Counted from the stretch's first letter, positions 52,736-64,000 are shown. The stretch is DNA of 64,000 bases from Gigantopelta aegis (GCF_016097555.1 NC_054701.1:63679927-63743926); one strand, 5' to 3'. Numbers and translations: made by a program. The notes: generated by a model not told the origin, from the sequence alone.

Positions 52736-52890
52736 AGGTTTGTTTTATTTAACGCCACCACTAGAGCACATTGATTTTTTAATCATCGGCTATTGGATGT
52801 CAAACATTTGGTTAGTGGCAAGGGATCTTTTATATGCACCATCCTACATACAGGATAGCACATACCGTGGCCTTTGATATACCATATCAT
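52736..52890 (-). mobile_element. SINE tail 2 + body, head missing
   Basis: On the plus strand GTTTGTTTTATTTAACGCC, CACTAGAGCACATTGATT, ATCGGCTATTGGATGTCAAA, then GCAAGGGATCTTTTATATGC and CCTTTGATATACC. Confidence 0.8.
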
Positions 52891-53039
52891 ATATTGGGTA
52901 TTAGCTGCCCCACTAAAAGGAGGTGGGAGACATTTATAGATGCTCTCTGGCCACCAGAGGGCATTGCTGACATGGGACCATATCTGAAAATTTTGGTAAT
53001 GGGTCAAGATATATATATGCCAAGTTTCATGTTTTTAAC

Positions 53040-53185
53040 CAAAAGTGCACAATTTTTGTGTTATCTGCCCCACTATAATATGAATAAATGTGATCCAGAT
53101 TCAGGCATTTTTGTTTAATTTGGGCAAAAACTAGCCTGCCTTCCTACAAAAATGGGAGCCCACATGCCTATAATAAGCACAGTAC
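53040..53185 (+). mobile_element. hAT-like MITE M1, right-end fragment
   Basis: ATATGAATAAATGTG, TTCAGGCATTTTTGTTTAAT, GGGCAAAAACTAGCCTG and AAAATGGGAGCCCACATGCC follow the right half of copy A. Confidence 0.6.
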
Positions 53186-53374
53186 ATAGCTTGAAAACCG
53201 AAGAGGCTTTAGGAAAAAATGCATCTGATCAGCATGTTGTACAAAAAATAAAGGATCTGTACCAGTTTCTCAGTAGCCGTGACATTTTTTTAAAGTTATA
53301 ACTAAATCTGAAATATAAGAAACCAATCAATTACCTGGGTAAAAGTCACAGCAAGTTTAGATTTGTGCAAAAAG

Positions 53375-53650
53375 AACAGAATGTAGCCCAGTGGTAGAGA
53401 TAGGGTGTTCTGGGTTGTAGCATTAATGGCATTTGGTAAACATGTCACAATTTCCTCCAAGGGGCGGGATGTAGCCCAGTGGTAAAGCACTCGCCTGATG
53501 CGGGGTCATGCTGGGATCGATCCCTGTCTGTGGCCCATTGGGCTATTTCCCATTGCAGCCAGTGCACCACGACTGGTATATCAAAGGTCATGGTATGTGC
53601 TATACTGTCTGTGGAATGGTGCATATAAAAGACCCCTTGCTACTAACCAA
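53375..53650 (+). mobile_element. SINE head B fragment plus SINE head B/body
   Basis: A short AGAATGTAGCCCAGTGG fragment at 53378, then a longer copy from 53461: GGCGGGATGTAGCCCAGTGG, GGGATCGATCC, CCAGTGCACCACGACTGG and GGTGCATATAAAAGACCCC, truncated at about 53648 before any tail. Confidence 0.82.
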
Positions 53651-54845
53651 ATGTCTTTGCGTGCCCGCTATCGTGTGCGTCACGGGGATTCCCTCATTCA
53701 CTGCTTGCAAGATTGTGCTGATAATGTGGGAAAACGGGACTTGTAATATAAATATTAATCATTATTTATGTTTTAGACCATTTCTAATACTTCTTCACGT
53801 GAAACTATTTCGTACTATTGTGTGAGTTAATAAAGTGTGTTTAGATCATGGTTACATTTAGTATCTATCCAAAACATTTAAAAACACATTTACTTTTCAA
53901 ACATACTTAGGAACTTTGAGAAAGCAACATCTGCGATTCGAGTTATATTAAGTGGACTGCCCTGACTGTGCAGCCATTGTAAGATGTTTCTGACTAAAGT
54001 AGTGTCGGAAATAGAATAAAAATGATTTTTGTCGATTATTTCTTTCATATTAAACTGACAAGTAAATATTTTGTAAATATTTATTTACTGATACTCTATC
54101 TAATAAAGCATTTACTTGTTTGGGCTCTCATTGATGTACTAGGTGGTGTTGACTCTTGAAATTAAAAGAAAGATTTCACTAAACAGGTGATTTGTGCACT
54201 TTATTGGAACAGACTATAACAAATTTTGATCGACATGTGTCAATTTCATTGCTGTTGCAGTATGTGAGGGACCATCTCTGATGACGGTTTACCCCTATCT
54301 CCCTCTCTCAAAAAAATAAAAAATGGTAGACATTTCTAAGTAAGTTCTGAGTGTGTGATCTATTATACCGGTGTCACATATAATTTACACTCCCCTGAAT
54401 TTGCACTCCACAGTCAACATTATAACTCCCCAGTGCATATTATACATGTAATATTCACTCCCCCAGTCTATATTATATGTATAATATGCACTCCCTCTGA
54501 ATAATATGCACTCCCTCATTACACGTAGGTTATAATACGTTTTTAAACACTCACATAATTATATTTTTGGAGTGTTTTTGATGGTTGTATGGCCAGTGCA
54601 ATGTTGGTATAAATTTCAGTGGCGAATCTTGACGAGGGTGTTGAGTATATGAATCAGGGGCGGATATGTGGTGATTGTATCAATCCCAGAATCCCTTCAC
54701 CCACCCGTTGCTTCCCTTAATTCCGGTTAATATGACAGGAATTATATGGAGATAACATTGCAAAGCTTGGTTTTACACATGTTCATATTTTATAACCAAA
54801 CAATCATTTTCAGACACACCTCACCCCAATTAAGTGCCACCTTGT
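53651..54845. other. no gene; repeat-like phrases
   Basis: 54380-54530 repeats AATATGCACTCCCTC-like and CATTATA.CTCCCC phrases in loose tandem. 53870-54010 resembles 43390-43500. No coding region seen. Confidence 0.45.
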
Positions 54846-54985
54846 ACAATCTAATTAAAATTAGCCCCACTGGTTAATTGGTATTACCTGTGGATCTAAC
54901 AGCACCCAGTTGGAGCTCATGTCCAGCTGACCTTTCATTCGACCAATCAAAACCTTACTTGCAAAATCATGCCAGTGATTTGAAA
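54846..54985. mobile_element. M2 left-arm fragment
   Basis: CAATCTAATTAAAATTAGCC, GGATCTAACAGCACCCAG, TTGGAGCTCATGTCCA and CCAATCAAAACCTTACTTGC in the order of the M2 left arm, with a short insertion (GGTTAATTGGTATTACC). No right end. Confidence 0.7.
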
Positions 54986-54989
54986 AGAA

Positions 54990-55315
54990 TTCGAAAATTT
55001 GTTTCTAATTTTCATTATTATTCATACTTGCCTAGTGCTAGCACAACAAATATGCTATTCAACCTGAGTCATACCTACACACTGCAGAATTCTCTCCCTT
55101 GCCAGATATGCGCAATGCTATCCTTGCACGGGCTACCTGTAACTTCATTCTCGGTTCAAAGTCCACCCAAACCCACCGAGGGAAAGCCTCATAGGGGTTG
55201 GTGGGAGGTATAGTTTTGTGTACTAGCACTAGTTAAGTATGAATAATAATGAAATTAGAAAAAAAAATTCTACTAGTCTTATTCAACTTACTGTGCTAGC
55301 ACAACAAATATGCTA
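54990..55315. repeat. fold-back sequence with ~48-bp inverted arms and a 24-bp direct repeat
   Basis: TTTCTAATTTTCATTATTATTCATACTTG..CTAGTGCTAG (about 54998-55042) is inverted at about 55219-55266. GTGCTAGCACAACAAATATGCTAT occurs at about 55029-55052 and again at about 55292-55315. Non-coding; origin unclear. Confidence 0.6.
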
Positions 55316-55519
55316 TAACGGACGTGCAATGACAACGTTAGAGCACGTGAATTCAACATTAATGGGAGGAGGTAAGAAAATAGAGGACTTACCCGTACCC
55401 AAAAAGCTCCTTTGAAGTAATGACATGGAGATAGGACGAACCACGACATACGGTAACAAGGAGTCAAATAACTTTTGGATATAAGCACGAAAATAAGTTC
55501 AAATGAAATGAAATGACGG

Positions 55520-55600
55520 GTTTTTTTCACCATCCCAACCAGTGCCCCCTGACTGGTATAGGAAAGGCTGTGATATGTGCTGTTCTGCCTGTGGGAAAAT
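55520..55600 (+). mobile_element. SINE body fragment running into the gap
   Basis: CCAACCAGTGCCCCCTGACTGG, GGAAAGGCTGTGATATGTGC and TTCTGCCTGTGGGA, cut off by the N run. Confidence 0.7.
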
Positions 55601-55800
55601 NNNNNNNNNNNNNNNNNNNNNNNNNNNNNNNNNNNNNNNNNNNNNNNNNNNNNNNNNNNNNNNNNNNNNNNNNNNNNNNNNNNNNNNNNNNNNNNNNNNN
55701 NNNNNNNNNNNNNNNNNNNNNNNNNNNNNNNNNNNNNNNNNNNNNNNNNNNNNNNNNNNNNNNNNNNNNNNNNNNNNNNNNNNNNNNNNNNNNNNNNNNN
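55601..55800. other. assembly gap (200 N)
   Basis: Exactly 200 undetermined bases, a placeholder size. True length unknown. Confidence 1.
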
Positions 55801-55835
55801 TATTTTCGCTGCAACAACAGAGGAGAAAAAAGAAG

Positions 55836-55925
55836 AAGTTTTGTTTAGTTTAAACAACACCACTAGAGCACATTCATGTCCTAATAATGGGCGAGTGGAT
55901 TTCACACATTTTGGTAATTTTTTAT
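55836..55925 (-). mobile_element. SINE tail 2 fragment
   Basis: AAGTTTTGTTTAGTTTAAAC and CACCACTAGAGCACATTCAT on the plus strand, eroded. Together with the body piece before the gap it may be one SINE-rich site that the assembler could not close, although the two pieces face opposite ways. Confidence 0.6.
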
Positions 55926-57860
55926 ACAATAGGTCTTTACCAATGGGCTATGTCAAGAAAACAAATTCCACTAACCACCAGACAATTATTTTACACGAAA
56001 TTCGGGCACTTGGATTTGTACCTCCTTAACGCCCTATTCATTTTTCAAATCAAATATCCTAGCACCAGAAGGGGGACTATGTCCTTGTCAGCTGGTGAAA
56101 CTGCCTTCCTTGTTTCCGTCTCGGCACTGTACAACATGGTATTATGTGCTCAACTTTAAATTCACACAAACTGCCAAACTGGCGAACCATTACACATTCT
56201 GGTTAAGTTAATAAACGTTTGAACAACCCGCCCCAGAAGATAATTTCAACATGCCAGTTTGAGGTAATTGATTAGGCCAAAAAAAAAAAAATGTTTGTTT
56301 CCGGTCACCCGACTGGACCCTCAATTTTGCCACCGACCCTGACATTTTTTTTTTCTGCTGCGGGGGCGGTGGGGTGGGGTGGGGGGCAGTCGCACAGAGA
56401 AGTTGTGATCGCGGAGCGACAAAGCCGCACGACAGAAAGTAGTAAGTAGGATAAGTCTTACAACGTCAGTGTGTGTGTTAAAAGGCGGTTGTAGGGTTTG
56501 TGTGCGTGGGGGGCAGCAGCGCTGGTTTTTAATACAACCCCCACCCCACTTGTTGGTTCCTTCGTCACGCGCCGTGCCCTGTACCCAATCAACTGTGTTG
56601 TTCGAACATGGACCCATACTAGGGAACGTGCCTGGACTTTGAATGACTATGAGCTAAACTAATTTGTTTGAAATTGGAATCCTTAACCAGTTTTATACGT
56701 TGCGACCAAAAATGGTACCCAATGCGACCAAAATGTTGCCGTGGCGACTGACCTGAATTTATTTATCGTCGCCATCTGGCGACTGACCTCCACAAACTTC
56801 TAAGTATTAAATTTATTTGCCATTTGCTGTCAGAGTCCTAGCACACGAAACCAAATGAAATTTGTTGACATCATTGTGGCAGTCGTAACCATTCACTATT
56901 TATGAAGTTGTCCGAATTAATCACTGTGCCTTCCGTATTAATTGTCGGTACAAATCGAAACTCATCGTAGATTTTCGTACTTTGGCGGAAACAACCAAGC
57001 TACTTACAACACATTCTAAATGATACAAATGAGTAGTGTCACACTGTGGCGGTACAATTTTTAAGCTCTGGCTAGTAAATTTTGTTTGTCCACTAGCCCA
57101 CCGAAGAGTAAGTTTAACACCGAGTGTAGAACCCTGTTAATAGCACGTGCTCTTATTAGGTACCCCGGTAATTGGTGACAAACACAGATCGCATGACATT
57201 ACGGGTAAAACGTGTGTGGTCGATTTAACAACGGCCTGTTATTCCAAAACTGCTAACTCCTGTCGGCCTATAGAGGGAAAATATATCGTATTATCGAAAC
57301 CCCCCCTTTTCAGTCCTCTCATCCAGTGTAAGGTTTATTACAAAAAACAACAACGTGCGATCTCAACAAAACATCAGGGATTTCTCGATACCACAGCACC
57401 AAACTACTAGTCATCGCATTTTTTTTCTGCATGCAAAGGTGAAGGTCATTTTGAAAGAAGACGTGGTTACACTTTTCGTTGTGGGTCTACTGCTAGGGCA
57501 TAGTACCCAGAATTGTTAAGATACACGGGTGTACCGGGTAGGAAAGATACCAAAAAGTGCGGGGTGGGGGGTACACACACGTATAAACTTAATAATCTAA
57601 AACCATCGTTGCTGCTACCAAAGTACCCCCTTCCCCGTTCTTCCTAAGCCAGTGATGTAGCTCAGGCATATCAACTGCTGAGAAACGGGTACTACTTAAA
57701 TCAACGTAATATTCAAGACTAACCCGAAAAACATTTAACCATTCACATTTAGTTCTGTGTTTCAGGTACTTGGGAATTAATTAATTGGGTGATTTTAGCA
57801 TGGGTCCGTTCAATTAGGCTAAATCACCATTAAAACTAGAAGTCCGGCCCACAGGGAAAC
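55926..57860. other. no gene seen
   Basis: Mixed-composition sequence. Open frames at 56321-56617 and 57147-57410 lack recognisable domains or splice context. Confidence 0.4.
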
Positions 57861-57870
57861 GCATAAGCCC

Positions 57871-57977
57871 AGTACAACTCTGACTGTAAAGAGAGCCTAG
57901 ACGGTACATGTGAACATAAACCTCTCTCATTATTTCTGTCCAGTGTGTCCGTCTCGCTCTCTTACAGTCAGAGTACT
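57871..57977. mobile_element. short palindromic MITE
   Basis: CTCTGACTGTAAAGAGAGCC (57878) and GCTCTCTTACAGTCAGAG (ending 57973) are inverted copies, with GACGG/CCGTC further in. A related fragment lies at 38455-38510. Confidence 0.6.
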
Positions 57978-58079
57978 CCGAGCTAGGAACGTCTTTTTTA
58001 TTACTAGCATTTCTAACAATTTCTTCATGTCTAAGCCGATTGATTTGTAAATTGCACCACAAACTTGGAATTGGTTTTT

Positions 58080-61000
58080 ATTTTAAAAGGGGGGGGGGTA
58101 TTAGGCCCTGGTTAAAGTGTTTTTCCTTTGAAACGGGGGCAAAGGTCCAAGGATCCATGACCAAACTGGGGACAAATTTGGGGCTTTTCTGTTCAGAATT
58201 ACACAATTGCGTGAAAAAAGGGCTTTTTTGGGTTTCCTTTTGGGGGAAAGGGTGGAAAATTAAAAAACCTTGCAGTAAATTGGAAAGGGGGGAGTAAAAC
58301 CCTTGGACCGGGACAAGCTTTCCTTCTTTTTTTTTTAACTGGGAAAAAAAAAAAAATTCCATATTTTTTTGCCATTTCCCGAAAAAATTTTGGTTTTTTG
58401 GGAGGAACGTTAAAAACCGAAAAACATTTCCCTTTTCCTTCCCTTTTTAAAAAAGGTTTTTGAAAATTGGTGGTTTGGGACAAATAAGAAATTAAAATTT
58501 TGAAATTTAAAACCCCTTTTTGTAATAATTAAAAAAAAAAATTATTTAAAAAATTTTATTAGTTTGTATTAAAAAAAACCAAAACACAAAAAATTAATTT
58601 GCAATTTTTTTAATTTAAAAAATTGGCGTAAATATTTTAAAATTTGGAAATCTCGGGTAAATACCATGATTCTTGGGACCCGATCCCGTCTGGGCCCACG
58701 GGCTAATTTCCTTCCGATTAAAAATGGGATATAAATTATTTACTCTCCTAAAAAGACCCTTTCCTTCAAGTTAAGGGAATTAAATGGGACACCAAAAAGG
58801 TGAAAAAAAAAAGGGACGTTAAAAAACAAACAAACCAAAATTTTGGGCCTTTTAAAAGGAAAACCTGGTTTTAAATTGAGATTAAACAATGCCATTAAAT
58901 GCCCCATGTAGGAATTTAATAAATAAGTTTTCAGGTTCTTTATTTGGGGGCTTTAAAAGGAATCTCTTTGTCCGGGATATTTAAAAAAGGCAGTGGTACA
59001 AATTTTGAAACCACAACCCGAAACTCAAAAACTATCCCATGGTAAATTTTCCCAAGCCCTTTAAATCTAGGAATCCCATTGAACTATTTGGTAATTTTGT
59101 TACAATTTCCAAATTTTTAAACAAAGGCTTGGGTGGACCGGGGGAACCAAAAAAGTTTGCAAAGTTCGCCGGAAACCCCTAAAGTGGGGGAACCAGAAAG
59201 GGTTCTTTCCTCCCAAACTTAAATTTAAAAGCCTTTCCCATCCATTAAACCGTTAAAAAAAAGTGAATTTAAATAAAAATTTTTCCTTCCATTGGAAAAA
59301 GAACCCTTGAAAAGGGGAAGAATTTTTTTCTCAATTTAAACCTTTTTTTTAGGAACCAAAAAGCCAAAAAATCTTATTTGGGAATCCTTTAAAAACAAAA
59401 AATTAATTAACAAAATTTTTATTTTGTTTATTTAAAATTTTTTTGGAAGTTGGGTTGTTTTTTTATAAAAGCCTTTGTTCCTACGGAGTTAATTAATGGA
59501 ATATTTCTTTCAAAATGTGGCTGTACCTTGTTTTTTTAGGGGCCAAAAAGGAAAACCGGCCAGTTGGTAATTACTGTTTGGCCTTTTTTAAAGGAAACCG
59601 TTTTTATATTAACAACCAAAAGTATTAGGAATTTAAAAAATTCCTTCTTCCCAATAGGAGGGCAATTGGAAATTCAGTTTGCTTGGGAAGGAAAACAATT
59701 TTGCCCAAAAATTTTTAATGTTAGAGCCATTTAATATTATTAACAATTTGTTAATTTTTGATAAAACCTTATCCCTGTTAGGGAGGAAATTTAAATTCAA
59801 TTAGGGATTTCTAAATTTCTTTTTACTAACATATTAAATTTACTATTTCTTCTTAAGGTAAAACCAATTTGAAAATTTTATCCGATTAAAACCCTTGTTA
59901 ATAATTCCTCCAAAACCTTTGGTCTGGACAAGGGCCCAAAATTTTTTGGAATTAAAACAAAATGCAAACCATTTTAACCAGAATTTAAAATTTTTTGGGG
60001 TTGGTTTTTTTGACTCAAATTCTATTATTTTTCCCCGTGTGGGTTAGGAGCTTTACTGTTTTTTCTGTAACAAATTTCCGGGTTTGGCTTCAAATTTGGG
60101 CAAGCATTTCCAAAATTTAGCAATTTTTTGTTGGGATGGCAATTTAAATCGGAATTGGGGTTTTAAACCTGCTTACATTTTTGTTGCAGTGACAATAACC
60201 AGTTGTTATTTTGTTCCCTTGTTGGAAAAACAATTTTTTTTTCTTTGGGACAAGATTAATTTAATTTGGGGAATTAAGCCCCGGAATTCAATTTTGTTTT
60301 CAATTGCCAAGCCTTTAACCGGTTGATTTTGTTCATGGTGATAACAAATTTTTTTGGAACCAACTGTGTGGTTGCCAAAAAAATTTTGTTGATTCAATTT
60401 CATGGTTCCCGTTGGATGTAACCTGGTTAAAATTTTTGGCCTGTGACCAAAAATTCAAAAGTTTGGTTTGTTCAACAACCAATAACAATTTTGGATTGTA
60501 ATTCACGGGATTTGGTTTACCCAAACAAATTTTTGGGGCATTGGACAACAAAATATTCCCGGAGGGGGAAACCTGTACTTTTGTTTCTTAAACAACAGGG
60601 AATTTTTATGCCAATTCCCAAGGCAAGGGGAACAATTAACCACCCGTTGAAGGTTGTGGGCCTAGGCCCCAAAAATTTTTGTTGAAAAACTTAAAACCAA
60701 TTTAAACAATTTTAGATAATGCAAAGTAAAAGGTTCTGGGAAGTACAATGGCCAAAAGGGGTTGTTACCCATGATCAAAAGGAGGTTGGTTAAAAAAATG
60801 GAAATTTTACAATGGGCTTTGGATTAAAACTTTGGTTTCGAACCCCCAATACTGAGGAAACCGGTTCCCATTTTGGAGAAGGTCTTTATGATTTAATAAA
60901 GGAAAGCCATTAAATTGAAAGGGTTTTGGTGCTGGGAAACTTGGTGAAAACTTAAATTCCAAAAACAAATTATGGAATTAATCAATTTGTTAAAACGGTT

Positions 61001-61315
61001 TTAGGCATGATAGAACCATCAAAGGTTTGAGGAAACCCATAGCCTTTAACGGGAATGTGCCCAATTAAAAGGAAATTTTTCAATATGGGAAACAACTTTG
61101 TTTTAACCACCAAAAAAGGTTATTGGGAATTTTAAAAATAGGCCTTTTTAAATAAAAATTTTTTGATTAATTTAAATTAATTGGCAAAAAAAAAATTTGA
61201 ATTAATGTTTTTCCCTTAATTTTGGTTGATTCCAAATTGTAAAACAAGGGCCCCGTATTGGGAAATGCCCCAAAAAGGTTTTTCCAATCTTTACTTTTCT
61301 AAAAAATCCTTAATT
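58080..61315. other. anomalous homopolymer-rich tract, probably low-quality assembly
   Basis: Over about 3.2 kb nearly every base occurs in runs of 2-6, with phrases such as AAGGGGGGAGTAAAACCC and a shortage of alternating dinucleotides, unlike either flank. Near 58676-58725 a distorted SINE head B can be read (GGGACCCGATCCCGTC, GGGCCCACGGGCTAATTTCC), with run-length changes relative to GGGATCGATCCCCGTC. That suggests genuine DNA recorded with systematic errors. No gene should be called here. Confidence 0.6.
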
Positions 61316-62588
61316 GTAGCATCTGTAGCAAGATAAGATTGAGTCGGACAAGGAGGAGCGATTGTAAGCTGAGTGAAGGTGCACGTAGCAGTAGAGGACG
61401 TAGACAGCGTGAAAAACGAGGTCACACACGTTCAGTGGCATGTTGCTCATACATGTGAGGTTTGATGGTCCTGTATGTATCTGTATGCAAGATATGATCT
61501 GGACAAGAGAAAGTTAACAGACAGACGGACAGACAACACCATACATAATATGATCCATCATAGACAGGTGTATAAAATGGCATCCTCCATAAGTATGGAC
61601 AGTACCAAAAAGTACAATAAATGGTATTCCCGAGTACAGTTGGGTATTCTATTCATTACCCAATGTTACCAATCTTTATCGTTTTAAAGGAATGCTAAAG
61701 CAAGGCTTTTGGACTGGTGTGCATATTCAAAGATACATAATGCACATTATTGCTTAATATCAACAAGTATAATCGTATAGTTAATTTTGTACCATCCTAG
61801 TGAATACGCCCTCTGGCGAGCTGGTGGTTACGTAATACCTAACGTGTCACGTCAGGAATTAGTCTTCAAACAAAACATACCTGATTTTTGCGGATGCATC
61901 ACAATGTTCTTTAATAATATATATCCCAGTAACACAGCAACGTGTATATGTGGTTTATTTTTAAATACAAAATAAACCACCATTGTCAAAGTGTTGAAAT
62001 AACTGTATTATATTTTGTATATAAATTAACCCATGTACTGAAATAATAGTCGGAGTGTTTTCTTGCTTAATTAGTCTTTTTGGGTGTACTTTTCTATCCC
62101 ACATGACCACATATGATGGAGTCTTATATTCTTTCCCTAAGGAAAGATCATTTTTCTTTCCCCACTTCTCTCTGCCCATATGTATAATACACCTGGATTC
62201 TTTACCATAAGAGTAGCCTAAGTGGCAGCACTAGGCTTCCCTAATCTATCTCTCTCTATCTCTTCTCTTGACCAAGTATCAAAATAAACATAGATACCGT
62301 AGATATAAGATAGAATACTTTATTACCCTTAAAAGGAATTTGTCTTACATCGACAGAGCACACAATACACAAAAGAAAATTACATAAAAACAGACAATAT
62401 GCTCACAACATAACACACAAATTAGGTGACAATAGATAAATGGGTTAATTGAATAATAAATTAATAATTTAATTAAGACAGTCACACTATATCTCATGTA
62501 CGTTAGATATAAAATAGCTCTAGTTTAATGTGATGAGGTGCTGTAAAAACAAATACTCTTTTCCTTTTGGAATATAAACAGAACTTAC
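61316..62588. other. no gene seen; possible intron of the PTPDC1-like gene
   Basis: Ordinary AT-rich sequence downstream (in the minus direction) of the 62589-62754 exon. The next phosphatase exon was not found here. Confidence 0.4.
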
Positions 62589-62754
62589 CAACTTGAGAAT
62601 AAACCAGTAATGGCCATCTTGGTATCGGGCCATGATGTCCACGTGCAGTACTTGCATTTCTTACCCCGGCAGAACATAGCACACGCATTTTCAGGCGATA
62701 TCATCTTTCTGGCATTTTCAGAAAATGCACTGTAGGATGGAGTAGGTGTCAACC
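62589..62754 (-). CDS. PTPDC1-like phosphatase, single internal exon
   Basis: Minus-strand exon of 166 bp with acceptor TTTTTTTTCAG (up to 62755) and donor GTAAGT (62583-62588). Taking two bases to complete the first codon, it reads LTPTPSYSAFSENARKM, ISPENACAMFCRGKKCKY and CTWTSWPDTKMAITGLFSS, ending on TG, which with G gives Trp. This follows the conserved segment before the catalytic domain of PTPDC1: P-x-Y..E..R..P..AC-x-M-x-C-x-G-x-x-CKY..W..AI-x-G-x-x-SSW. PTPDC1 is a dual-specificity-type phosphatase linked to centrosome/cilium function in vertebrates. The catalytic domain should lie further along the minus strand, possibly hidden in the anomalous 58-61 kb tract. Whether the gene is intact cannot be told. 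Confidence 0.72.
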
Positions 62755-62855
62755 CTGAAAAAAAAGGTATTAATTTTGTTTTTTAAATTAGGGTGTTTTT
62801 TTTAGAATTAAAAAAAACAAGAAGCAGCCAAGCAAAATCATACAAGTAGTTACAT

Positions 62856-63132
62856 GTAGAATGAATGAAAGGAAATGTTTTTTATTTAATGATGCACTCA
62901 ACACATTTTATTTACAGTTATATGGCATCAGACATATGGTTAAGGACCAAACAGATATGCACAATCCCACAGACAGGGTAGTACATACCACAACCTTTGA
63001 CATACCAGTCGTGGTGCACTGGCTGGAACGAGAAATAGCCCAATGGGCCCACCGACAGGGATCGATCCCAGAGCGACTGCACATCAAGTGAACACTTTAC
63101 CACTGGGCTACATCCAGCCCCGTAGAATGAAT
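62856..63132 (-). mobile_element. tRNA-derived SINE, head B/tail 1, internally deleted, with TSD
   Basis: SINE 62867-63121 flanked by GTAGAATGAAT at 62856-62866 and 63122-63132. The body is shortened by a deletion that joins GGACCAAACAGAT to ATGCACAATCCC. B box region GGGATCGATCCC on both strands. Confidence 0.87.
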
Positions 63133-63164
63133 CAACACATGAATAAACATTTAATGACAACTCT

Positions 63165-63565
63165 AACCAGCCTTGGTGGTGTAGTGATTATGCCATCAGA
63201 TTTCTGGCTGGTAGGTACTGGGTTCATATCCCACCTGAGGCAATGTGGGATTTTCATGCCAGTGCCGGCTCCAACCCAGAGTGAGTGCACCGCTAGGCTC
63301 AATGGGTAGATGTAAGGCCACATACACCGAGTTTTACCCACTTCACGGGTGTGATTATGGGTGTCTCTCCTGACTGTATAACCCCCACATGGGGGATGAT
63401 TACCCGGCATGCACTGCAGGTTCCGTGTACCCCGGGCTCTGGTGATACCGAGATAGCTCAGCTGACAGCAAGCGTGGAGCACGGACCTGTCAAGTTGACC
63501 CATACCAAAATGGAAATACTGCGGCTTCACCATTCATCTCATAATCATCCATGTTTTTAATGTCC
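63165..63565 (+). mobile_element. second tRNA-derived SINE family, head A-like with a different body
   Basis: Head CCAGCCTTGGTGGTGTAGTG with B box GGGTTCATATCCC, clearly related to head A. It is followed by CACCGAGTTTTACCCACTTC and CCGAGATAGCTCAGCTGACA, a body not shared with the other SINEs here, ending near ATAATCATCCATGTTTTTAATG. Confidence 0.72.
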
Positions 63566-63699
63566 AAAATAAAAAATGTCTTTGTCTCCGTGTTAAATGT
63601 TTGTGGCGTGTTAAAAAAAATTAAACAAAAATTAATGACAACCCAGCACAAATATCCTGTCATTGGCAACGGGGAAATTGGAACTTGGAAGAGAGCATC

Positions 63700-63884
63700 A
63701 TTTTCTTTTCGGGCTTACATCCAATTAAGGTTCAAGCATGCTGTCCTTGGCATACAACTCAGCTTTCTGAGCTGTCTGTCCAGAACAGTGGGTTAGTGGT
63801 TAGTGAGAGAGTAGTTGGTGTAGTGGCCTTACACCTACCCACTCCGATGTCTTAACCATTGAGGCCAGTGAGAAGAGTTAAAGT
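63700..63884. mobile_element. fragment of another gastropod-type repeat
   Basis: CATCCAATTAAGGTTCAAGCATG (also at 52665), CTGTCTGTCCAGAACAGTGG and GTGTAGTGGCCTTACACC. Probably a SINE of a further family, followed directly by tail 2. Confidence 0.5.
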
Positions 63885-64000
63885 TTGTTTTGTTTAACGA
63901 CACCACTAGAACATATTGATTAATGAATCATCGGCTATTGGATGTCAAACATTAGGTAATTCTGACTCATAGTCATAAGAGGAAACCTGCTACATTTTTC
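63885..64000 (-). mobile_element. SINE tail 2, cut by the window end
   Basis: AAGTTTGTTTTGTTTAACGAC, CACTAGAACATATTGATTAA, ATCGGCTATTGGATGTCAAA and GAGGAAACCTGCTACATTTT. The body and head would lie beyond 64000. Confidence 0.8.

Noticed and set aside
50540..52877. Very long open frames of 654-759 codons
   Set aside because: They arise from a stop-free 45-bp minisatellite. No promoter, domain or conserved frame is visible, and several frames are equally open.
54878..55213. 111-codon open frame on the plus strand
   Set aside because: It overlaps the M2 arm fragment and a fold-back repeat and has no recognisable domain.
55288..56029. Open frames spanning the N gap
   Set aside because: They are open only because undetermined bases contain no stops.
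58078..60685. Several open frames of 65-94 codons in the anomalous tract
   Set aside because: The underlying sequence is probably unreliable, and the Lys/Phe/Pro-rich translations mirror homopolymer runs.

Overview
The window is eukaryotic nuclear DNA, most likely from a mollusc and probably a gastropod. It is AT-rich and intron-bearing, packed with microsatellites, and dominated by tRNA-derived SINEs whose bodies match repeats I associate with gastropod genomes. The organism assignment is inference from repeat style; no diagnostic host gene proves it. One 200-base assembly gap (55601-55800) and one stretch of very unusual base texture (about 58.08-61.3 kb) suggest an imperfect draft assembly.

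Only two host-gene signals are supported, both on the minus strand and both read from spliced exons. The first is a complete four-exon gene (coding exons 11520-11546, 9661-9732, 9297-9366, 8416-8756) for a 169-residue secreted protein with a signal peptide and 14 cysteines in the mature chain. It has a TATA box, GT-AG introns and a poly(A) signal. The second is a single internal exon (62589-62754) matching the N-terminal part of PTPDC1-type protein phosphatases.

The rest is mobile DNA. 0-4 kb: two intact Tc1-like DD34E transposons lie back to back in a (TA)n tract. 5-8 kb: fold-back elements and a SINE between G runs. 8-11.6 kb: the secreted-protein gene, with a Jockey/I-type LINE end and a MITE in its introns. 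11.9-14.4 kb: SINEs, a hAT-like MITE, a broken Tc1 copy and GA repeats. 14.6-17.05 kb: a 5'-truncated L1/Tx1-type LINE. 18.4-22.5 kb: a long-TIR element with 9-bp target duplications, a SINE and a TTAA-flanked MITE. 22.5-25.2 kb: two 24-bp minisatellites and a SINE cluster. 28-32 kb: a palindromic MITE, a chimeric SINE and a Penelope-like element bounded by 95-bp inverted repeats, each holding a hammerhead ribozyme. 34.5-37.8 kb: an internally deleted CR1/Jockey-type LINE with a coiled-coil plus esterase ORF1. 38.6-45.9 kb: a second long-TIR element, SINE pieces and several MITEs. 47.3-49.4 kb: a second L1/Tx1-type copy on the minus strand. 50.67-52.55 kb: a 45-bp minisatellite. 52.6-64 kb: SINE and MITE pieces, the anomalous tract and the PTPDC1-like exon.

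The mobile parts are linked. The SINEs probably depend on LINE machinery in trans; several tRNA-like heads and two different tails are combined on a shared central body. The MITEs carry the terminal signatures of hAT, piggyBac and Mutator-type transposases that are not encoded here. The Penelope element has its own ribozymes but a disabled reverse transcriptase.
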